From Verrucomicrobiaceae bacterium (GTDB taxonomy: Bacteria > Verrucomicrobiota > Verrucomicrobiia > Verrucomicrobiales > Verrucomicrobiaceae), in NCBI GenBank assembly GCA_016795465.1, contig JAEUHK010000109.1:1-55678 (forward strand): DNA of 55,678 nt, given 5' to 3'. Under the pieces are notes generated by a model. The model ran no database searches, was not told the origin of the DNA, and saw only the letters and a list, made by a program, of their open reading frames with translations. Below, piece after piece: positions 51,097 through 55,678 of this stretch. Made by a program: the position numbers and the translations under genes. The first letter of the stretch is position 1, and every line of letters begins with the position of its first letter.

Positions 51097-52884
51097 TCAC
51101 GCGCCTGCGGCGGCGATGTTCTTTTCCTTGGGTTTGCCGTCCTTGGTCTTTTGGGCCGGGCGAGCGGGCTGTTGAGATTCCTCGACGTCCGTCTTCTTCG
51201 GCAGAGTCAGGGCCACGTCTTCACCGGGCTGCAGACCGTCCTGCACTTCGATGAACTCATCATTGAACTGGCCGGTGACGATGGAGCGGCGCTCCAGTGA
51301 GCCGCCACGGCTGACGTAGCAGAAGTGATGATCGTCTCCATCGACCTCGATGGATTGCACGGGCACATAAATCACATCGGCGAGCTGGTTGACGATGATC
51401 TCGACCTTGGCGTTCATGCCGGGCTTCAGCCAAGGATGAAAGCCATCAATGTGGATGGTGGCGGGATAGACCTTCAAATTGGGGGTGTAACGGCTGCTCG
51501 AGCTGTCCGGAAGAATGGCGAGCTCGGCGACCTTGCCTTCGAGCTGCTTGCCGGGCTCCGCATCGACGCGGACGAGGGCTCGCTGGCCGATGTGGACCTT
51601 TTTGACCTGGGATTCGTGGATGTTCACCTTCACGCCCATCTGGCTCATGTCCGGGATGGTGAGGATGGTCTGGCGGAAACGGACGGAGGAGCCTTCCTCG
51701 ATCGTGTTGCTGTAATTGTAGGACGAGGAGGCGTTGAGGTCCCCGTAGGCCACGAGGCCAGGCTGAGTGGCTTTGATGACGCAAGCCTTGAGCTGGCGAT
51801 CAAGGTCCTCACGCTGCGTGACCTCCATTTCGTGGCGTCGTTTGGCCGTTTGATAGCGCACCTCGACCTGGGCCATGCGGCTGCGATTTTCACGAATGGT
51901 GCGCTGGAGCTTGTTGAGGGCCTCGCGGTAGTTCGAGATGAGCGTGGCGCACTGCTTGTTGAACTCGTAGGCTTTGAAGAGGGAGAGCTGGGTCTCAGCG
52001 GTCTTCACCGAGAGCTCGACCTTGTCATAGGTGACCTGATCGTTTTCGAGCTGGGTCTTGGAGATGTAGTTTTTGCCAGCCAGGCGGCCAGAGGCCTCGA
52101 CTTTCTGCTTGGCGACGGCGAGCTCGGATTTGCGCAGGAGGAGGTCGTCCTCGAACTGGCGGAGCTTCTGCTGGGCCTCTCCATCACTGCCGCTCTTCGA
52201 ATCGAGAAAAGGACTGAAGTCGATGCGCTCTTGGGAGGTTTTGGCGACGGTTTTCTTGGCCGCCTTTTCCTCGGCGGACTTGGGTTTGCCAGCATCGGGA
52301 CTCACGGGCGTGTCCGCTTGGGACTCGAGCACGGCAGCGTGCGCTTCGAAGGCATTCACATCCTTCGGCATCCCGGCTTTGCTCAGCACGGCGGAGGTGA
52401 CTTCGCGGCCGAGATACTTTTCGAAGTCCATGAGGGCGAAGATGCCGACTTCCTTGGCGGCGCGGAAGAGGCTCTGGTTCTCGCTTTTTTGGATTTCGCG
52501 GTTCTGGTCAGCATCGATGAAGGCAGAAACGGTGGTCTGGAACTCGATTTCGTGGTTTTGGATCTTCTGCCGCACCTCGGTGTCATCGAGCTCGACGAGG
52601 ACCTTGCCATTCTTCACATCCTCCTCGGTGACGAGGTAGCCCTCGGGGATGAGGGAGAGGATCTTGGTGGGTATTTCGATCTCGGACTTCAGCTCCAAAT
52701 TCTGCAAGGCGCGGATTTCACCGCCTTGGAGGACATCAATCTCCAGCGGGCCACGCTGGACGGCAAAGGTGGGAACGGCAACGGCGGCATCGGAGGAGCC
52801 TGCGAGCCACTTCCAACCAAGCCAGACGGCAGCAACCGCGACGGTCGCCAAGCCAAGCCAAGTAATGGTTTTTCCCTTTTTCAT
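51097..52884 (-). CDS. Membrane-fusion (HlyD/MacA-type) efflux protein, unusually long
   Basis: A 595-residue adaptor, far longer than the usual ~380 residues. One N-terminal membrane segment (TWLGLATVAVAAVWLGWKWL) is followed by the lipoyl/barrel-sandwich motifs and a long coiled-coil hairpin region. A central stretch of about 100 residues is rich in Lys, Glu, Ala and Ser and seems an insertion. The beta-barrel segment (TIPDMSQMGVKVNIHESQVKKV) and C-terminal domain follow. The upstream TolC-like gene's stop overlaps this start. An AAGGGAG sequence precedes two Met codons; spacing favours 52884 over 52887. It would bridge inner-membrane transporter and outer-membrane channel. Confidence 0.87.
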   Translation of the reverse strand: MKKGKTITWLGLATVAVAAVWLGWKWLAGSSDAAVAVPTFAVQRGPLEIDVLQGGEIRALQNLELKSEIEIPTKILSLIPEGYLVTEEDVKNGKVLVELDDTEVRQKIQNHEIEFQTTVSAFIDADQNREIQKSENQSLFRAAKEVGIFALMDFEKYLGREVTSAVLSKAGMPKDVNAFEAHAAVLESQADTPVSPDAGKPKSAEEKAAKKTVAKTSQERIDFSPFLDSKSGSDGEAQQKLRQFEDDLLLRKSELAVAKQKVEASGRLAGKNYISKTQLENDQVTYDKVELSVKTAETQLSLFKAYEFNKQCATLISNYREALNKLQRTIRENRSRMAQVEVRYQTAKRRHEMEVTQREDLDRQLKACVIKATQPGLVAYGDLNASSSYNYSNTIEEGSSVRFRQTILTIPDMSQMGVKVNIHESQVKKVHIGQRALVRVDAEPGKQLEGKVAELAILPDSSSSRYTPNLKVYPATIHIDGFHPWLKPGMNAKVEIIVNQLADVIYVPVQSIEVDGDDHHFCYVSRGGSLERRSIVTGQFNDEFIEVQDGLQPGEDVALTLPKKTDVEESQQPARPAQKTKDGKPKEKNIAAAGA

Positions 52885-54569
52885 CATTCTCCCTTTGGTT
52901 TCTCCTTTTTCAATACGTCCACCCACGAGCCGTCTTTCTCGATGAAGAGGACGCCCATGTCCCGCCACAACTGCAGGCGGACTAAATTGTGATTGATGCG
53001 GGTGGACACCATGAGATCGCGGGTGGTGTTCATGTCGCGCTGGGCTTCGATGAGGTCACGCGGGGTGTTTCGACCTTCCTCGGCAAAGGCGGTCTCCACC
53101 TCGATGCGGCGTTTGCTGATCTCCATGCCTCGGACGGCGAATTCATACTGCTTCCGGGCCACCTCGAGGTCGCGCCAGCCGGTGCGGACGGCATTGCGCA
53201 CCTGCTCCTCGGCCAGCTCGAGCTCGCGGCGGGCACGCTGCTCAGCTACGAGGGCGGCGCGGAGGGCGTTCCGCTCGGGTTTTTGGTTGAGGTTCAGGTC
53301 GGTGTTCAGGCCGATCGTGGCCCCCCGGTTGCCGGTTTGGAGCTGGAAGTCGTTGCGATTAGGATCATCGAGCACCCGGCTTGAGACGACGGCATTCAGC
53401 GTGGGCAAAGTCTCTTGTTTGGCGATGAGGACACGGCGGCTGGCGTCCTCGACACGGTCCTTGTTGTTCCAAAGATCGAGCCGTGTGGTAAGAGCCGTCT
53501 GGAGGGCATCATCGAGCGTGCCCGGCGGCGTGAGTATTTGCAGGTCATCGAGGTCTTTGTAATCGAGCACGATGCGCTCGGTGACGGGCAGGCCGAGGGT
53601 GATTTTGAGGTCATCGACTGCCTGCTCGTAATTGCGGATGGCATTGACCCAACTGCGCTGGAAATTGATCTGCGCCTGGAGGAGCTGGCCGAGGGAGGAA
53701 GGATTCCCCTGGCCGTTTTCCACGAGGGATTTCTGCTGTTCGACAATGTTGTTGAAGGCCATGTAGGCCAGGTAGGCGTTCTTGGCGCTCTCGCGGCTCT
53801 GAATGGTGCGGTAATACTGCGTGGCCACTTCCACCGCGAAGGACTTCCGCTGCTGGGTGAAGGTGCGGATATTGTAGAGGACGCTGCGTTCCCCCTGGGT
53901 CAGCGCCTCGGAGGCGGCCAGATAGCCCGCGCCGCGGAGCAGGGGCTGGGAAAGCGTGAAAGCCACGCGGGAGTTCCCGCTGTCCAGACCGCCGGTCACA
54001 AAGCGCACGAAGTCCGAGCTCAAATCCGCCGCCAGCCTGGCACCGGTGCGGGTGAGCACGCTCAGCCCTAGATCACCGCTGGTGGCCAGAGTGCCGGTGT
54101 TGACCAAGGTGTTGATGCCATCGGTGACTTTCGTGCGGTCGATGGTGTGGGAGCCGCTTCCGCTGAGGATCGGGGCGAAGTTTTGGCGGGTCAGCGTGAG
54201 GTCCAGGGCCGCGAGATACACGACCTCTTTCTGAAGGAGGTAGTTCCGGTTCCGGTGAACGGCGAATTTCAGCGCCTCGGCCAGCCCGATGACCCGGGCG
54301 TCCTTTTCGATATAGGCCCGGTCGCCGAGGAATTCGACCGTTTTGAGGTTCTTGGCCAGCTCATCCATCGACACGGGTGGTGGCGGTGTGATGTCGAGCA
54401 GGTGTTGGCCCGAATTGGGCACCTTGCTGGTCTTTTTCTTCAACAGCCCGAAAACCTCCCGGTCCGCCCAGTTCTTGTACATGGAGGTCTTGCATCCAGA
54501 CACCGCCAGCAACACCACGCCAAGGAGCGCGAGACGTGGAGACGATGAAAGACGAGCCTGGTGGACCAT
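52884..54569 (-). CDS. TolC family outer-membrane efflux protein, lipoprotein
   Basis: A 561-residue outer membrane efflux channel. The leader ends in a lipobox (LLAVSGC, Cys at about 24), as in many OprM-type TolC proteins. The repeated helix pattern typical of TolC/OEP is visible (for example residues around QARRELELAEEQVRNAVRTGW), with two OEP-type halves and long helical barrel segments. I start at 54569 (MVHQARLSSS); the longer frame adds a Pro/Ser-rich stretch. It heads an operon with the adaptor and ATPase genes, so it is probably the outer part of a tripartite pump. Confidence 0.88.
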   Translation of the reverse strand: MVHQARLSSSPRLALLGVVLLAVSGCKTSMYKNWADREVFGLLKKKTSKVPNSGQHLLDITPPPPVSMDELAKNLKTVEFLGDRAYIEKDARVIGLAEALKFAVHRNRNYLLQKEVVYLAALDLTLTRQNFAPILSGSGSHTIDRTKVTDGINTLVNTGTLATSGDLGLSVLTRTGARLAADLSSDFVRFVTGGLDSGNSRVAFTLSQPLLRGAGYLAASEALTQGERSVLYNIRTFTQQRKSFAVEVATQYYRTIQSRESAKNAYLAYMAFNNIVEQQKSLVENGQGNPSSLGQLLQAQINFQRSWVNAIRNYEQAVDDLKITLGLPVTERIVLDYKDLDDLQILTPPGTLDDALQTALTTRLDLWNNKDRVEDASRRVLIAKQETLPTLNAVVSSRVLDDPNRNDFQLQTGNRGATIGLNTDLNLNQKPERNALRAALVAEQRARRELELAEEQVRNAVRTGWRDLEVARKQYEFAVRGMEISKRRIEVETAFAEEGRNTPRDLIEAQRDMNTTRDLMVSTRINHNLVRLQLWRDMGVLFIEKDGSWVDVLKKEKPKGE

Positions 54570-54729
54570 GCGGGAAGAGTGGCCGTCAGGCGAGGGGGGA
54601 TGGGTTGCCGGACGGAGGTTGGTTTTTGGGGGTGTTGTTTTTACGGAACTGCTAACCAATTTCTATCGGCAAGTTATGCCTGCCCGAGATGCGAAGGTCC
54701 CGTGAGGCGATCGCATTCTAGCGAAGCCC

Positions 54730-54954
54730 GTGGCTGCCTGCCGCCCTAAGCGCCTGCCCGCGTGGGTTTTTCATGGCGACAAAGACGGCGCCGTGCCCGT
54801 GGAGAACAGCCACAAGATCCACGACGCCCTCCAAAAGCCCGGCGCCCCCGTGAAGCTCACCATCTACCCCGGCGTGGGCCACGACTCCTGGACGCAGACC
54901 TATGACAATCCGGAGTTCTGGGCCTGGCTCTTCGCCCAAGAACGCGGTGCCTGA
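54730..54954 (+). pseudogene. C-terminal remnant of an alpha/beta hydrolase (prolyl oligopeptidase/esterase-like)
   Basis: Only about the last 70 residues of an esterase-type hydrolase remain: KRLPAWVFHGDKDGAVPVEN (with the catalytic Asp region) and TIYPGVGHDSW (with the catalytic His). The nucleophile elbow and the first two-thirds are missing, and the region upstream belongs to the opposite-strand TolC gene's 5' end. No signal peptide or ribosome site precedes it, and a stop codon lies eight codons upstream in frame. It looks like a decayed gene fragment at a rearrangement point. Confidence 0.7.
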
Positions 54955-54990
54955 ACCCCTGTGAGGCCTTGGAGGCATCTGAACACCCTG

Positions 54991-55320
54991 GCAGGGTCAC
55001 CCATCGAAGTTCGAGGGGTGACCCACTGAAGTTCGAGGAGTGACCCATCAAAGCGCGAGGGGTGACCCACTGAAGTTCGAGGGGTGACCCACTGAAACGC
55101 GAGGGGTGACCCATCGAAACGCGAGGGGTGACCCACTGAAACGCGAGGGGTGACCCATTGAAGTGCGAGGGGTGACCCATCGAAACGCGAGGGGTGACCC
55201 ACTGAAACGCGAGGGGTGACCCATCGAAACGCGAGGGGTGACCCACTGAAGTGCGAGGGGTGACCCATTGAAACGCGAGGGGTGACCCATTGAAACGCGA
55301 GGGGTGCCCCATCGAATGGC
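54991..55320. repeat. Tandem array of fifteen 22-bp units
   Basis: Fifteen consecutive units of exactly 22 bp fill 330 bp. The conserved core is GAGGGGTGACCCA, which contains the dyad GGGTGACCC, followed by a variable nine-base part (YYGAA then four variable bases). The first and last units are degenerate. There are no spacers, so it is not CRISPR. Open frames across it encode a low-complexity 22-residue period and are not genes. Confidence 0.95.
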
Positions 55321-55408
55321 GATGGGTCAGGGGTGGAACGGCCGCCCCTGACCCTCCGGTGGGCTGCTGGTGGCTCAGCCGTAACCATGCAGTCGGGCCT
55401 ACAAAGTC

Positions 55409-55507
55409 GCGGCAGCGTCCTGGAGTGCTCCAGTCCTCTGGAGCTTTTCGCAGGCCAAGCGACGCTCGAAAGCGCCGGAGGCCCGGCGCAGTCCAGAACG
55501 CTGCCGC
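55409..55507. repeat. ~100-bp imperfect palindrome
   Basis: The left arm (GCGGCAGCGTCCTGGAGTGC, 55409-55428) is matched by a right arm at about 55487-55507 (reverse complement GCGGCAGCGTTCTGGACTGC), with internal hairpins such as CTCCAGTCCTCTGGAG. It has the structure of a large REP or cruciform element. Confidence 0.75.
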
Positions 55508-55678
55508 GAACCTTCACCCTCGGGTGTTGTCGGATTGCTTGGCGAATGCTCTTCAAGCCGGATTCCAAAGTTCTCCGTAGCCAAGGTATTCTTGCCAAGA
55601 TGAATTTCGGGATTCGGGTTCAACGACAGAGTTACGGCTCAGGTGATGGGCGTGATGGCGTCCATGAAGGTGAAGGAG
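55508..55678. other. Window end without a convincing gene
   Basis: No complete gene is visible from the hydrolase remnant to the window edge other than the repeats listed. On the minus strand a short frame (ending TGA at 55639-55641, reading SFTFMDAITPIT) could be the C-terminus of a gene that starts beyond the window. On the plus strand an ATG at 55600 opens a frame to the edge. Neither can be judged from the sequence available. Confidence 0.3.

Noticed and set aside
54991..55320. CRISPR array
   Set aside because: The 22-bp units are directly adjacent with no unique spacers, and no cas genes are present.
54857..55598. Minus-strand frames across the tandem array (up to ~230 codons)
   Set aside because: They translate the 22-bp repeat into a monotonous 22-residue period, with no start site or family similarity.

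Overview
The window looks like a chromosome segment of a Verrucomicrobiae bacterium, most like a Verrucomicrobiaceae/Prosthecobacter-type organism. This is inferred from gene content, not from a marker gene. The diagnostic genes are PVC-superphylum secreted haem proteins (PSCyt1/DUF1549/DUF1553, DUF1501, DUF1552, DUF1592-type and PVC-type CxxCH proteins), diderm envelope genes (LptD-like, LpxH-like, TolC-like), a SufU/SufS pair, and a GC-rich base composition crowded with short palindromic repeats. There is no rRNA, CRISPR array, transposase or phage gene. The only RNA gene I see is tRNA-Arg(CCU) at the left edge.

Layout. 1-6.8 kb: tRNA-Arg, an ABC-2 exporter pair, three unrecognised membrane or secreted proteins, YgfZ, an AI-2E-type permease and a proline-rich lipoprotein. 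6.8-16.4 kb: RidA, then a run of secreted PVC proteins (CxxCH haem protein with HEAT-like region, DUF1592-type cytochrome, DUF1552 protein, DJ-1/PfpI protein, an odd two-module fusion ending in an esterase, and an FKBP lipoprotein). 16.4-25.3 kb: SufU/SufS, a small lipoprotein, UDP-glucose dehydrogenase, LptD-like protein, then a divergent glycosyltransferase-GlgB pair. 25.3-38.9 kb: one long leftward run, with DUF1501 and DUF1553 proteins and an aminotransferase at its 3' end. At its 5' end are four genes I consider the most interesting: a secreted haem-WD40 protein with a ~700-residue coiled coil, two small helical proteins and a 1205-residue FtsK/EccC-like ATPase. 39-43.7 kb: sugar isomerase, Gfo/Idh/MocA oxidoreductase and another haem protein. 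43.8-54.6 kb: housekeeping genes (purH, a GGQ release-factor-like protein, thyA, LpxH-like, GT4, proS) and a TolC-MFP-ABC ATPase operon with no permease. 54.6-55.7 kb: a hydrolase remnant, a 15-unit 22-bp tandem array and a large palindrome.

How genes may work together. The PVC secreted proteins suggest a periplasmic machinery for degrading carbohydrates or other polymers, with electron transfer through c-type haems. The isomerase/oxidoreductase/haem-protein trio looks like a sugar oxidation set. The FtsK-like ATPase with two translationally coupled small helical proteins resembles the core of a type VII (ESX/WXG100) secretion system, but lacks recognisable membrane partners and sits beside a secreted giant coiled-coil protein. 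I propose it as a candidate undescribed PVC system.

A second theme is repeats. At least five short repeat families are scattered at gene 3' ends or inserted in frame inside coding regions, including a 9-bp-periodic repeat found in two haem proteins and across the stop codon of the FtsK-like gene. All functional calls come from reading motifs by eye; no database search was run.
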